NCBI RefSeq assembly: GCF_016901135.1
Contig: NZ_JAFEVL010000075.1
Coordinates: forward strand, 496,001-560,000
DNA from: Martinezella lusitana
Lineage (GTDB): Bacteria; Pseudomonadota; Alphaproteobacteria; Rhizobiales; Rhizobiaceae
DNA: 64,000 nucleotides
Direction of reading: 5' to 3'
Position 1 is the first letter of the stretch; each line of letters starts with the position of its first letter. The notes below the pieces were generated by a model. That model saw nothing but the letters and a program-made list of their open reading frames with translations. It did no database searches and was not told where the DNA came from. The translations under genes and the position numbers were made by a program. Of this stretch, positions 41,945-50,192 are shown piece after piece.

Positions 41945-42862
41945 ATGAATACCGCCGCCTATGTCACCGTTGATGTCTTCACCTCCGAGCGTTTCGTCGG
42001 CAATCCGCTGGCCGTCATTCCTGATGCCCGCGGCCTTAGCGGCGATGCGATGCAGAAGATCGCGGCCGAATTCGGCTATTCCGAAACGACCTTCGTGCTG
42101 CCGCCGGAAAACCCGGATCGTACGGCACGCGTCCGCATCTTCACCCCGACGGCTGAAATTCCCTTTGCCGGCCATCCCAATGTCGGCACCGCTTTCGCAC
42201 TTGGCCAGCAACGGGAGATCTTCGGAAAGTCTGTCGGTGACAAGCTGATCTTCGAAGAGGATGCCGGTCTGGTGAATGTGACGTTGCTGCGCAGTGGTGC
42301 TGACGTCACCGGGGCCAGCATCCGCGCGCCCGGAAAGCTTACCATTGGCGAGACGATCGCCGACGAGCTGATTGCCCGCTGCGTGCAGATCGAGCCTCTT
42401 TCGATCCGCAGGACATCGCATGCGCCGACATTTGCCTCCGTCGGGCTGCCCTTTGCCTTTGCCGAATTGGATAGCCTCGAAACACTCGGCAAGGCCCGCC
42501 CGAATGCCGCTGTTTTCGCCGAGGCGGCCGCGCGGCACAAGGAAGACAAGACGGGCTTCTCGCTCTTTCTCTATACGCGGTCGGCCGAAAATCCGTGGCA
42601 CATTCGCGCCCGCATGTTCGCGCCGCTCGACAATGTCATCGAGGACCCGGCAACCGGCAGCGCCTCCGCAGCACTCAGCGCCTATCTGACCTCGCTGCTG
42701 CCGGCGCGCGATGCCGAGGTGAAAATCACCATCGAACAAGGCGTCGAGATGGGTCGGCGCAGCCTGATCGGCGTCGACGTCAGGAAATCTGACGGCGTGG
42801 TAAATGATGTCTTTCTGTCGGGCAGCTGCGTCAAGGTCATGCGCGGCGAAATCCTGCTCTGA
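41945..42862 (+). CDS. PhzF family phenazine biosynthesis-like isomerase
   Basis: A 305-residue PhzF/DAP-epimerase-fold protein: VDVFTSERFVGNPLAVI at the start, FGYSETTFVLPP with the catalytic glutamate, FAGHPNVGTAFAL and EDPATGSASAAL with the phosphate-like loop. Members isomerise small carboxylates; only some are in phenazine pathways, and no phenazine genes are here. GGGAG lies before the ATG at 41945; an ATG at 41924 is the longer option. Confidence 0.92.
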   Translation: MNTAAYVTVDVFTSERFVGNPLAVIPDARGLSGDAMQKIAAEFGYSETTFVLPPENPDRTARVRIFTPTAEIPFAGHPNVGTAFALGQQREIFGKSVGDKLIFEEDAGLVNVTLLRSGADVTGASIRAPGKLTIGETIADELIARCVQIEPLSIRRTSHAPTFASVGLPFAFAELDSLETLGKARPNAAVFAEAAARHKEDKTGFSLFLYTRSAENPWHIRARMFAPLDNVIEDPATGSASAALSAYLTSLLPARDAEVKITIEQGVEMGRRSLIGVDVRKSDGVVNDVFLSGSCVKVMRGEILL

Positions 42863-42910
42863 AGAGAGGCGCATCTGCGCTCGAAAGCCGCCATCCGGGC
42901 CTGAGCGGCT

Positions 42911-43069
42911 CTAAAACGTCTCGTTGATGATCAGCGCAACTGTCCATACGGCAAAGGCGATGATGGCGATCTTCCAGAAATCGACCCGACGCCTGAGGCC
43001 CGGTAACCCCAGTGGCTTGATGACTTGCACCGCCATGGCGAGCAGCAGCAGCACCGCGATGACTTTTGT
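42911..43069 (-). CDS. Small two-helix membrane protein
   Basis: A 52-residue hydrophobic protein with two membrane helices (TKVIAVLLLLAMAVQVI and FWKIAIIAFAVWTVALII) joined by a basic loop GLRRRVDFWK. The GTG at 43069 has GGGGA upstream; an ATG at 43144 in the same frame would give 77 residues with an extra basic N terminus. No known function; the low complexity makes family assignment unsafe. Confidence 0.6.
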   Translation of the reverse strand, partial: TKVIAVLLLLAMAVQVIKPLGLPGLRRRVDFWKIAIIAFAVWTVALIINETF

Positions 43070-43298
43070 CACGCTATTTTTCCCCGTTTGCGCAAGAGTG
43101 AGCATAACCGCGACCAAAAACCGCTGCGCAGTTTTCTTGATCATGCTCTAACGTCATAGGACGGACATCTTTCCGCGCCAACAGACTGTTTCTACACGCC
43201 GATAGCGGCAATCCGGGACACAATCAATAGCGAAGACGGACAGGAGGGGATTCCTGTCTTATCGGTTCCTTAAACGGATCCGCATGAAGGTGGGGAGC

Positions 43299-44573
43299 AT
43301 GAAAAGAAATATTTTGCCCGTATTGGCCCTGCTGTTCGGCACGCTTTTCCTTTTTACGGGAAACGGCCTGCATAGCCTGCTGCTGCCGGTACGCGGCACG
43401 GCCGAGGGCTACGCGACCACGACGCTCGGCCTGCTCGGCACGACCTGGGCCACCGGTTTCGTGCTCGGCTGCCTGACCGCGCCGAAGGTGGTCCGACGCA
43501 TCGGCCATGTCCGCGCCTTTTCCGGCTTCATCTCCGTCATCGCCATCATCGCGCTGCTGACCGGCATCGTCGTCGACGCCACCTGGTGGGTGGCGCTGCG
43601 CGCCGTCACCGGCTTCTGCACCGCCGGTACCTCGATGATCATCGAAAGCTGGCTCAACGAGCGTGCCACAAACGAGAGCCGTGGGGCAATCTTTTCGCTC
43701 TATATCGGCATCACGCTGATCGGCGCGGTCGCCGGCCAGATGATGGTGCCCTTCGCCGACATCCATACGCCCATTCTCTTCATGATGTGCGGCATCTGCT
43801 ATTGCATCGCCATGCTGCCGACGACGCTGTCGACCGCCGCCTCGCCGCAGCCGCTGAAAGCCGTCAGCCTCGACCTGAAGGCGCTCTACCGCAATTCGCC
43901 CGTGGCCTCGCTCGGCATCCTGCTTGTTGGTATCGCCAATGGCGCTTACGGCACGCTCGGCGCCGTCTTCGGCGCCAATGCCGGCCTTTCCGATCGTGAC
44001 ATCGCGATTATGATGAGCTCGACTATCTTTGCCGGCGCCGTGATGCAGTTTCCGGCCGGACGTCTTTCCGACCGCATCGACCGCCGCTACGTGCTGGCGG
44101 GCATGGCCGCCATCGCGGCTCTCGACGGCCTGCTGCTCTTCCTGCTGAAACCCAGCAGCCCCTACTTCCTCATCGGCATGGTGGTGGTCTACGGCGCTGT
44201 CGCCAACACGCTCTATCCGATCGCCGTCGCCCACGCCAACGACTTCGCCGCGCCGGAGGACTTCGTTAAGGTTTCCGGCGGCCTGTTGCTGCTCTATGGC
44301 ATCGGCACCATCATCGGCCCGACGATCGGCGGACCTGTCATGTCCTCCGTCGGCCCCTACTCCCTCTTCTTCCTGACAGCCGTCGCCCACGTGCTCATAA
44401 CAGCCTATTCCATCTTCCGTAGCCGCCGCCGCGCCGCCAAACCCGCGGGCGATCGCGACGCCTACACGACGATGCCATCCGCCAACGCCCAGATGATCAC
44501 GCCGGAGAGCATGTCACTCGCGCGAAGCGAGACTTCAAAAAAGGACGATATAACTGTAAATTACGGCACCTGA
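43299..44573 (+). CDS. MFS transporter (YcaD-like)
   Basis: A 424-residue major facilitator protein with 12 predicted helices. Recognisable parts are HSLLLPVRGTAEGY after helix 1, GFCTAGTSMIIESWLNERAT in helix 4-5, FPAGRLSDRIDRRYVL between helices 8 and 9 (motif A like) and GIGTIIGPTIGGPVMS. The ESWLNE segment is characteristic of the YcaD-type subgroup. The ATG at 43299 follows GGGGAG. Substrate unknown. Confidence 0.88.
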   Translation: MKRNILPVLALLFGTLFLFTGNGLHSLLLPVRGTAEGYATTTLGLLGTTWATGFVLGCLTAPKVVRRIGHVRAFSGFISVIAIIALLTGIVVDATWWVALRAVTGFCTAGTSMIIESWLNERATNESRGAIFSLYIGITLIGAVAGQMMVPFADIHTPILFMMCGICYCIAMLPTTLSTAASPQPLKAVSLDLKALYRNSPVASLGILLVGIANGAYGTLGAVFGANAGLSDRDIAIMMSSTIFAGAVMQFPAGRLSDRIDRRYVLAGMAAIAALDGLLLFLLKPSSPYFLIGMVVVYGAVANTLYPIAVAHANDFAAPEDFVKVSGGLLLLYGIGTIIGPTIGGPVMSSVGPYSLFFLTAVAHVLITAYSIFRSRRRAAKPAGDRDAYTTMPSANAQMITPESMSLARSETSKKDDITVNYGT

Positions 44574-44601
44574 TCCCTTTGCGGGAAAAGGAGGAGCCAA
44601 A

Positions 44602-44793
44602 ATGAGCATTTTCGACGATGATCGTCCGCAGCAGCCATCAGTCCACGAGATCGGCAGCGATCTGTCGCTGCTGTCTGTCGATGAGCTGAAAAACCGCATA
44701 GCACTCCTGCAGAGCGAAATCGCCCGGCTGGAGGAGGAAATTGCCACCAAGGCATCCGGCCGCAAGGCGGCGGAGAATCTCTTTCGTTTCTGA
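44602..44793 (+). CDS. DUF1192 family small coiled-coil protein
   Basis: A 63-residue protein matching DUF1192: MSIFDDDRP start, then LSLLSVDELKNRIALLQSEI and a coiled coil to the end, finishing AAENLFRF. Common in alphaproteobacteria, function unknown. GGAGG-like site (AAAAGGAGG) 8-10 bases before the ATG. It lies 28 bases after the MFS gene and upstream of rcdA. Confidence 0.88.
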   Translation: MSIFDDDRPQQPSVHEIGSDLSLLSVDELKNRIALLQSEIARLEEEIATKASGRKAAENLFRF

Positions 44794-44954
44794 CGCCGGC
44801 AGCGCAAAATCGAGGCGGCAAGATTTTGATCGCGATATGCTCAACAAAATATTAAGCTTTATGACTTATTACTGTGATCATCCAGATTTGCTCTGGACTC
44901 AGACAGTTCCTCCACTTGGCGAATTGGTCTGATTTTTCTCCCTGTTTTACCTTG

Positions 44955-44982
44955 AGAGCCGCTTTTGCGGCTCTTCTTTTTT
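44955..44982 (+). terminator. Intrinsic terminator upstream of rcdA
   Basis: AGAGCCGC (44955-44962), loop TTTT, GCGGCTCT (44967-44974), then TCTTTTTT. Textbook rho-independent terminator for the upstream transcript. Confidence 0.9.
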
Positions 44983-45017
44983 GCCATGTATCGGCCTCTC
45001 CGACGAAACTGTGGAGA

Positions 45018-45032
45018 TTAACCCTTTCTTAA
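45018..45032 (+). promoter_or_regulatory. CtrA-binding site candidate upstream of rcdA
   Basis: TTAA-N7-TTAA exactly, the full alphaproteobacterial CtrA consensus, 126 bases before the rcdA start. A looser TTAA-N10-TTAA lies at 45054-45071. Confidence 0.65.
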
Positions 45033-45157
45033 GAATCGCCTTGCGAATTTCAGTTAAAACCACCATCTTAAAGTCATAAAAGCAGATGCGGAAAGCTCTT
45101 AGGGACTTGACCGGCTTTTCCTGAACAAAAGTGTTGCGTGAAGCAGGGATTTATTCG

Positions 45158-45673
45158 ATGTCGGAACTTGGGTTGAACACGATCAGCTTCGCTGGCCACG
45201 CCGCTTCTTCGGCACAGTTCAGGGCGCTGTATGCCGAGGGCATGTCGCTGGTCGAGGAAACCGCCGGCTATCTGGACGGTCAGGGCCGGGCCGCCTCCAA
45301 GGTTCTGCCGCGCATGGCCTCCGTACTTTACGCCGCAGAATCCATGCGCCTGACCACCCGCCTCATGCAGATGGCCTCCTGGCTGCTGCTGCAGCGCGCC
45401 GTCAACAATGGCGAAATGTCACGCGATCAGGTGCTGGCCGAGAAGAACAAGGTTCGCCTCGACGGCTTCAACGTGGACCGCACCGCACCCGGCTGGAACG
45501 ACCTGCCGGAATCCTTCCGCGACCTCGTCGAGCGCTCCCTTCGCCTGCAGAACCGCGTCGCCCTGCTCGACCGCGAGATTTATCGCCCGACGGAAGCCGC
45601 GATCGTTCCGGACAACCAGAACAGCGTCAAGGCACAGCTCACCCTGCTGCAGACGGCTTTCGGCAACAATTGA
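45158..45673 (+). CDS. rcdA: RcdA-type cell-cycle proteolysis adaptor (DUF1465)
   Basis: A 171-residue DUF1465 protein matching RcdA, the Caulobacter adaptor that helps ClpXP degrade CtrA. Diagnostic parts are SAQFRALYAEGMSLVEETA, YLDGQGR and AESMRLTTRLMQMASWLLLQ, predicted all-helical. The start at 45158 (MSELGLN) is preferred to one 27 bases upstream. It has an exact CtrA-type site upstream, which suggests a feedback loop with CtrA. Confidence 0.9.
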   Translation: MSELGLNTISFAGHAASSAQFRALYAEGMSLVEETAGYLDGQGRAASKVLPRMASVLYAAESMRLTTRLMQMASWLLLQRAVNNGEMSRDQVLAEKNKVRLDGFNVDRTAPGWNDLPESFRDLVERSLRLQNRVALLDREIYRPTEAAIVPDNQNSVKAQLTLLQTAFGNN

Positions 45674-45701
45674 ACCGATCGAGATATCGGTGACGGGTTT
45701 G

Positions 45702-45731
45702 AACCGGTCGTGCTTTGCGCGGCCGGTTTTG
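45702..45731 (+). terminator. Terminator candidate after rcdA
   Basis: AACCGG (45702-45707) pairs with CCGGTT (45723-45728), followed by TTGTTTT. Short stem with T-rich tail, 29 bases after the rcdA stop. Confidence 0.6.
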
Positions 45732-45786
45732 TTTTCGCGTCATAGCGAAATAATCGCGCCGCACCAGCCGGCCACCGCAAAACAAT

Positions 45787-45815
45787 AAAAAAGCCCGGCA
45801 AAACCGGGCTCTTTC
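45787..45815. terminator. Bidirectional terminator between rcdA and rpmE
   Basis: AGCCCGG (45792-45798) with CCGGGCT (45804-45810), 5-base loop, A-run on the left and CTTTC on the right. The A-run gives a strong T tract for the leftward rpmE transcript. Confidence 0.85.
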
Positions 45816-45837
45816 AAAACTGCAGATCGCGAAGCGA

Positions 45838-46059
45838 TTAGATGCCAAGACCGCCGAAGCGCTTGTTGAACTTCGAAACGCGGCCGGCGCGGTCCATCAT
45901 CTGCTGGTTGCCGCCCGTCCAGGCCGGATGGGACTTGCTGTCGATTTCAAGATTCATGACAGCGCCTTCGGAACCCCAGGTCGAGCGGGTTTCATATTCG
46001 GTGCCGTCGGTCATGACCACCTTGATGGTGTGGTAGTCGGGATGGATGTTCGCCTTCAT
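45838..46059 (-). CDS. rpmE: 50S ribosomal protein L31 (cysteine-free form)
   Basis: A 73-residue L31 starting MKANIHPDYHTIKVVMTDG and ending RVSKFNKRFGGLGI. It has no cysteine, so the zinc ribbon of the C+ form of L31 is absent. AGGAAG lies before the ATG at 46059; the frame is open further upstream but L31 homologues begin at MKA. Divergent from the ABC exporter. Confidence 0.95.
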   Translation of the reverse strand: MKANIHPDYHTIKVVMTDGTEYETRSTWGSEGAVMNLEIDSKSHPAWTGGNQQMMDRAGRVSKFNKRFGGLGI

Positions 46060-46233
46060 AACAATCTTCCTGTCATGGCAGGGTCCATTTGTCGCAAGGC
46101 ATTGCGGCAACCGAACCGATTGAATAAATGAAGCCGCAGTCCGGTTAGGCCACGGCTTCCAATTAAGATGGCGTGCCTATACATGAAGGCGGCAGGGATA
46201 ACAAGGGGCGAAAACGTCAAGTCCCTTGCTGAT

Positions 46234-48054
46234 ATGGGGATTGGAGACGACTTGTCGGAAATTGGCCAGGCAGACGAAAAAACCAACAGGTCCATCCGAC
46301 CCCTTGGACGACTGACACCCTACCTCAGGCGGTATCGGGGCATGGTGGCCGGAGCGCTCGTAGCACTTGTCATTGCCGCCGTTACGTCGCTCGCTCTGCC
46401 GATCGCCGTGCGCCGCATGATCGATCATGGCTTCGATCAGATCGACCGCGGCCTCATCGACAGCTATTTCATCGCAATCATGGCCATGGCCCTGGTGCTC
46501 GCAGCGGCGAGCGCCCTGCGCTACTACTTCGTCATTTCGATCGGCGAGCGCATCGTCTCGGACATGCGCCGCGAAGTCTTCGATCACGTGACGCGGCTTT
46601 CCCCCTCCTTCTTCGACGTCAACCAGTCGGGCGAGATCGTCTCGCGGCTGACGGCCGATACGACGCAGATCAAGTCGGCCGTCGGCGCGACTGCCTCGGT
46701 GGCACTGCGCAACCTCATCCTCTGTCTCGGCGCCATGGTGATGATGATCTTCACCAGCCCGAAGCTCTCGAGCATCGTGCTGATCGCGATCCCCATCATC
46801 GTGCTGCCGCTTGTCAGTTTCGGCCGTTCCGTGCGCAAACGCTCCCGCGCCGCGCAGGATACGCTGGCGCATGCATCGGCCTATGCCAACGAAACCATCG
46901 CCGCCAGCCGCACCATACAGGCCTATAACGGCGAGGACGCAGCCTCCCGACGCTACGGCTTAGCGGTCGAAGACGCCTATCAGGCGGCGCGCGCGGCGAT
47001 CAAATCCCGCTCGCTGCTCACAGGCTTTGCCATCGCCATGGTCTTCGGCAGCATCGTTGCCGTTCTCTGGGTCGGCGCGCAGAACGTGCTCGACGGCACG
47101 ATGTCGGCGGGAACGCTCGGCCAGTTCCTGCTCTATTCCGTCATTGCCGGCTCCTCGCTCGGTTCGCTATCGGAAGTCTGGGGCGAGCTGTCCCAAGCAG
47201 CTGGTGCTGCCGACCGCCTTGGCGAGCTTCTTGCCGAAGTTTCGCCGATCGCAGCCCCGGCCGATCCCCTGCCCCTGCCGCAGCCACCCCAGGGTCGCGT
47301 GGAATTCGCAGACGTCCATTTCTCCTACCCGTCAAGGCCGAACAGATCGGCACTGCACGGCCTGTCCTTCTCGGTCACATCAGGCGAAACCGTGGCGATC
47401 GTCGGCGCCTCAGGGGCCGGCAAAAGCACCATCTTCTCGCTGCTGCTGCGCTTTTACGATCCGCAGCAGGGCAGCGTCGCCGTCGACGGCGTGGATATCA
47501 GCCGCGTACCGCCGGAGGCATTGCGCGAACGCATCGCCATCGTGCCGCAGGACACGACGATTTTTGTCGCCTCGATCCACGACAATATCGCCTTCGGCCG
47601 CCCAGGCGCCTCCCGCGACGAGGTGCGCGCCGCTGCCATCGCCGCGCAGGCGGACGAATTCATTTCACGCCTGGAGCAGGGATACGACACGCAGGCGGGC
47701 GAGCGCGGCGTCACACTTTCCGGCGGCCAGCGCCAGCGCATCGCCATTGCACGCGCAATCTTGAAGAATGCGCCGGTTTTGCTGCTCGACGAAGCGACCT
47801 CCGCGCTCGATGCCGAGAGCGAAACCCTGGTGCAGAAGGCGCTGGAAGGCCTGATGGAAACGCGCACGACGCTCGTCATCGCGCATCGTCTGGCAACCGT
47901 GCTGAAGGCCGACCGCATTCTGGTGCTGGATCAGGGCCGCATCGTCGAGGAGGGCACGCATCAGAGCCTGATCCGCCACGGCGGCATCTATGCGAAGCTC
48001 GCGCGCCTGCAATTCGATGCCGGGATCGAGGAGCACATGCTCATCGCGAAATAA
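46234..48054 (+). CDS. ABC exporter with fused permease and ATPase (MsbA-like)
   Basis: A half-transporter of about 606 residues that dimerises to export lipids, peptides or drugs. Six membrane helices (about 35-315) include a FFDVNQSGEIVSRLTADT coupling segment; the ATPase has Walker A GASGAGKST, signature LSGGQRQR and Walker B LLLDEATSALD with IAHRLATV. The start is uncertain: ATG 46234 gives an N terminus of the usual length; in-frame ATGs at 46168 and 46183 extend it. No substrate clue from neighbours. Confidence 0.9.
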   Translation: MGIGDDLSEIGQADEKTNRSIRPLGRLTPYLRRYRGMVAGALVALVIAAVTSLALPIAVRRMIDHGFDQIDRGLIDSYFIAIMAMALVLAAASALRYYFVISIGERIVSDMRREVFDHVTRLSPSFFDVNQSGEIVSRLTADTTQIKSAVGATASVALRNLILCLGAMVMMIFTSPKLSSIVLIAIPIIVLPLVSFGRSVRKRSRAAQDTLAHASAYANETIAASRTIQAYNGEDAASRRYGLAVEDAYQAARAAIKSRSLLTGFAIAMVFGSIVAVLWVGAQNVLDGTMSAGTLGQFLLYSVIAGSSLGSLSEVWGELSQAAGAADRLGELLAEVSPIAAPADPLPLPQPPQGRVEFADVHFSYPSRPNRSALHGLSFSVTSGETVAIVGASGAGKSTIFSLLLRFYDPQQGSVAVDGVDISRVPPEALRERIAIVPQDTTIFVASIHDNIAFGRPGASRDEVRAAAIAAQADEFISRLEQGYDTQAGERGVTLSGGQRQRIAIARAILKNAPVLLLDEATSALDAESETLVQKALEGLMETRTTLVIAHRLATVLKADRILVLDQGRIVEEGTHQSLIRHGGIYAKLARLQFDAGIEEHMLIAK

Positions 48055-48163
48055 CGCGAACCGGGTTAAGTCAAGCCGCATACAACCTTGTAGAAATAAC
48101 TTTCAAGTTGAGCTAGATTTTCAACGTTATCCCGCGCTGACGCGATTCTAGGAGACGAGAACC

Positions 48164-48352
48164 ATGTACAAATTTGAAGTCTACAAGGACAAGGCCGGCG
48201 AGTTTCGCTTCCGCTTCAAAGCCTCGAACGGCGAAACCATGTTCGGGTCCGAAGGCTACAAGGCGAAGGCTTCGGCCCTGCATGCCATCGAATCGATCAA
48301 GGCACATGTTGGTGGCGCCGTCATCGACGACCAGACCACCGCTACTGCCTAA
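48164..48352 (+). CDS. YegP/DUF1508 (UPF0339) family protein
   Basis: A 62-residue single-repeat DUF1508 protein: YKFEVYKDKAGEFRFRFKAS, then GETMFGSEGYKAKASALHAI. The fold is a small beta-alpha unit; E. coli YegP has two copies. Function unknown. AGGAGA lies 8 bases before the ATG. Monocistronic, followed by a hairpin terminator. Confidence 0.9.
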   Translation: MYKFEVYKDKAGEFRFRFKASNGETMFGSEGYKAKASALHAIESIKAHVGGAVIDDQTTATA

Positions 48353-48382
48353 GACTTCGCGTCAAGCGTTTGCTATAAAGAC

Positions 48383-48416
48383 CGGCCGGTCGCCTTCAGG
48401 CGTGCCGGCCGTTTTC
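48383..48416 (+). terminator. Terminator after the DUF1508 gene
   Basis: CGGCCGG (48383-48389) pairs with CCGGCCG (48405-48411), with an inner GCC-TTCA-GGC turn, followed by TTTTCG. Confidence 0.75.
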
Positions 48417-48596
48417 GTTTGTTCGACAATAAACTTCGAGAATCCCTTCACGCCTGTCGAATTCGACGCTGCTCGCGGCTCATTGTATCGAAGCGGCAGA
48501 AAGTCGCTTCGCCGGCAGCGTTGCATATTCTACAATTGAATTTTCAGGTGCTGCGTCCGTCCGGCTATCGTCAACAAAGTAAGTGGGAGTTGTCTC

Positions 48597-48935
48597 ATGC
48601 AATATGCTTTGATCATCCGTGAATCGGCCGAGGATTTTAACCGCCGCGAGGATCCAGCCTACAAGAACGGCTGGATTGCCTACACTCAGGCACTTGTCCA
48701 GGCCGGCATCATGACTGGCGGCGCGGGATTGACCGCGCCGGAAACGGCAACGGTCGTCCGTCGCCAGGGCGAGGACCACGAGGTAAAGGACGGTCCCTTC
48801 CCTGACGGTAAGGAGCAGCTTGGCGGCTTCTATCTGATCGACGTGCCGGATCTCGATGCCGCGCTGGAATGGGCCTTGCGTATACCGATCTCCCAGCAAG
48901 GCTCGGTCGAGATACGGCCGCGATTGCAGATGTAG
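48597..48935 (+). CDS. YciI/DGPF domain protein
   Basis: A 112-residue YCII-type ferredoxin-like fold protein. It contains DGPFPDGKEQLGGFYLID, the DGPF motif that names proteins encoded beside ECF42 sigma factors. The sigma gene follows after 5 bases, so both are co-transcribed. DGPF proteins are thought to work with that sigma factor in place of a usual anti-sigma factor; the mechanism is unclear. Confidence 0.92.
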   Translation: MQYALIIRESAEDFNRREDPAYKNGWIAYTQALVQAGIMTGGAGLTAPETATVVRRQGEDHEVKDGPFPDGKEQLGGFYLIDVPDLDAALEWALRIPISQQGSVEIRPRLQM

Positions 48936-48940
48936 CCATC

Positions 48941-50188
48941 ATGGCATTGGATGCCCGACGCGCTGCCGAGCAAGCGGCGCGTCAATCCTACGGCAAGCTG
49001 ATTGCTTTTCTCGCCGCGCGCTTCCGCGACGTGCCGGCGGCCGAGGATGCCTTGTCCGATGCGATCACGGCAGCGTTGAGTACCTGGCCGGAACGCGGCA
49101 TCCCCGACAATCCGGAAGCCTGGCTGTTGGTTGCAGCCAAGCGTAACCTCCTTCGCCGGGTGCGGCACGAGAACATCAGGGCCGGAGCGCGCGACAGGAT
49201 CATGATGGCCTTCGAAGAAGCGGAGGAACGCATGAATGCCGACAATTCCACCTTTCCAGATGAGCGCTTGAAGCTCCTCTTCGTCTGCGCCCATCCGGCT
49301 TTGGATCGCTCGGCTCACACCCCGCTGATGCTGCAATCCGTACTGGCCGTCGATGCCGCAACCATAGCCAAGGCCTTCCTCGTTTCGCCGCAAGCCATGA
49401 GCCAGCGGCTGGTGCGGGCAAAGATCAAGATCCGTGACGCACACATCCCTTTCGTCGTTCCGGAGCGATCCGCGTTGCCAAGTCGATTGGAGAGCGTGCT
49501 CTCCGCCATATATGCCGCCTACGGGCTCGGTTGGGACGGGGTGGATGGCGAGACCAGCAAGCAAGGCCATCTCGCGGATGAAGCCATCTGGCTCGGCCGC
49601 ACGCTGCTTGCAACCCTGCCCCAGGAACCGGAAGCGGCAGGCTTGTTGTCGCTGATGCTCTATAGCGAATCCCGTCGCGGAGCCCGTCGCGATGTGAATG
49701 GGCAGTATGTCCCTCTCGATCAACAGGATACCACGCTCTGGGATGCCGAAATGATCATCGAGGCCGACAAGCTGCTGCGACTGGCCGGTACATTCGTCCG
49801 TCTCGGTCCGTTCCAGTGCCAGGCGGCCATTCAATCCGTACACGCCGACCGACGACGCTCCGGTGTGACCGACTGGACGGTACTTGCCAAGCTCTATGAC
49901 GCGCTTGTGCTCATGAAGCCGACAGCTGGCGCCCGTGTCAGCCACGCGGCAGTGACAGGCAAAGTACAAGGTCCGGCTGCCGGACTGGCTCTGCTGAACC
50001 GGATAGCCGAGCGCGACATCGTCAACTATCAGCCTTACTGGGCGGTGCGTGCGCATCTGCTGACCGAGACCGGGGAAACGGCAAGCGCCTCCAGCGCATA
50101 TCGCACTGCAATCGGCTTGAGCGACAGCGAAGCCGTGCGGCAGTTTCTCCAGGCACGCCTCGATGCTGTCGCGCCGCCGGGGCGCTGA
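48941..50188 (+). CDS. ECF42-type RNA polymerase sigma factor with C-terminal extension
   Basis: A 415-residue sigma factor. Region 2 (about 10-75) includes RFRDVPAAEDALSDAITAAL and region 4 (about 105-165) includes TIAKAFLVSPQAMSQRLVRAK. A long C-terminal domain (about 175-415) with GRTLLATLPQEPEAAGLLSLML and helical repeats distinguishes ECF42 from ordinary ECF factors. It follows a DGPF gene by 5 bases. The ATG at 48941 is chosen to avoid overlap with that gene. The 3' end stops 4 bases before the convergent OmpA-like gene. Confidence 0.92.
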   Translation: MALDARRAAEQAARQSYGKLIAFLAARFRDVPAAEDALSDAITAALSTWPERGIPDNPEAWLLVAAKRNLLRRVRHENIRAGARDRIMMAFEEAEERMNADNSTFPDERLKLLFVCAHPALDRSAHTPLMLQSVLAVDAATIAKAFLVSPQAMSQRLVRAKIKIRDAHIPFVVPERSALPSRLESVLSAIYAAYGLGWDGVDGETSKQGHLADEAIWLGRTLLATLPQEPEAAGLLSLMLYSESRRGARRDVNGQYVPLDQQDTTLWDAEMIIEADKLLRLAGTFVRLGPFQCQAAIQSVHADRRRSGVTDWTVLAKLYDALVLMKPTAGARVSHAAVTGKVQGPAAGLALLNRIAERDIVNYQPYWAVRAHLLTETGETASASSAYRTAIGLSDSEAVRQFLQARLDAVAPPGR

Positions 50189-50192
50189 CAGG

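Larger units (their letters stand above)
44794..45157. other. Gap between DUF1192 gene and rcdA: terminator plus CtrA-type site
   Basis: About 360 bases without a gene. It holds a strong terminator (44955-44982) and a perfect TTAA-N7-TTAA site (45018-45032), both listed separately, and then the rcdA promoter region. Confidence 0.6.
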
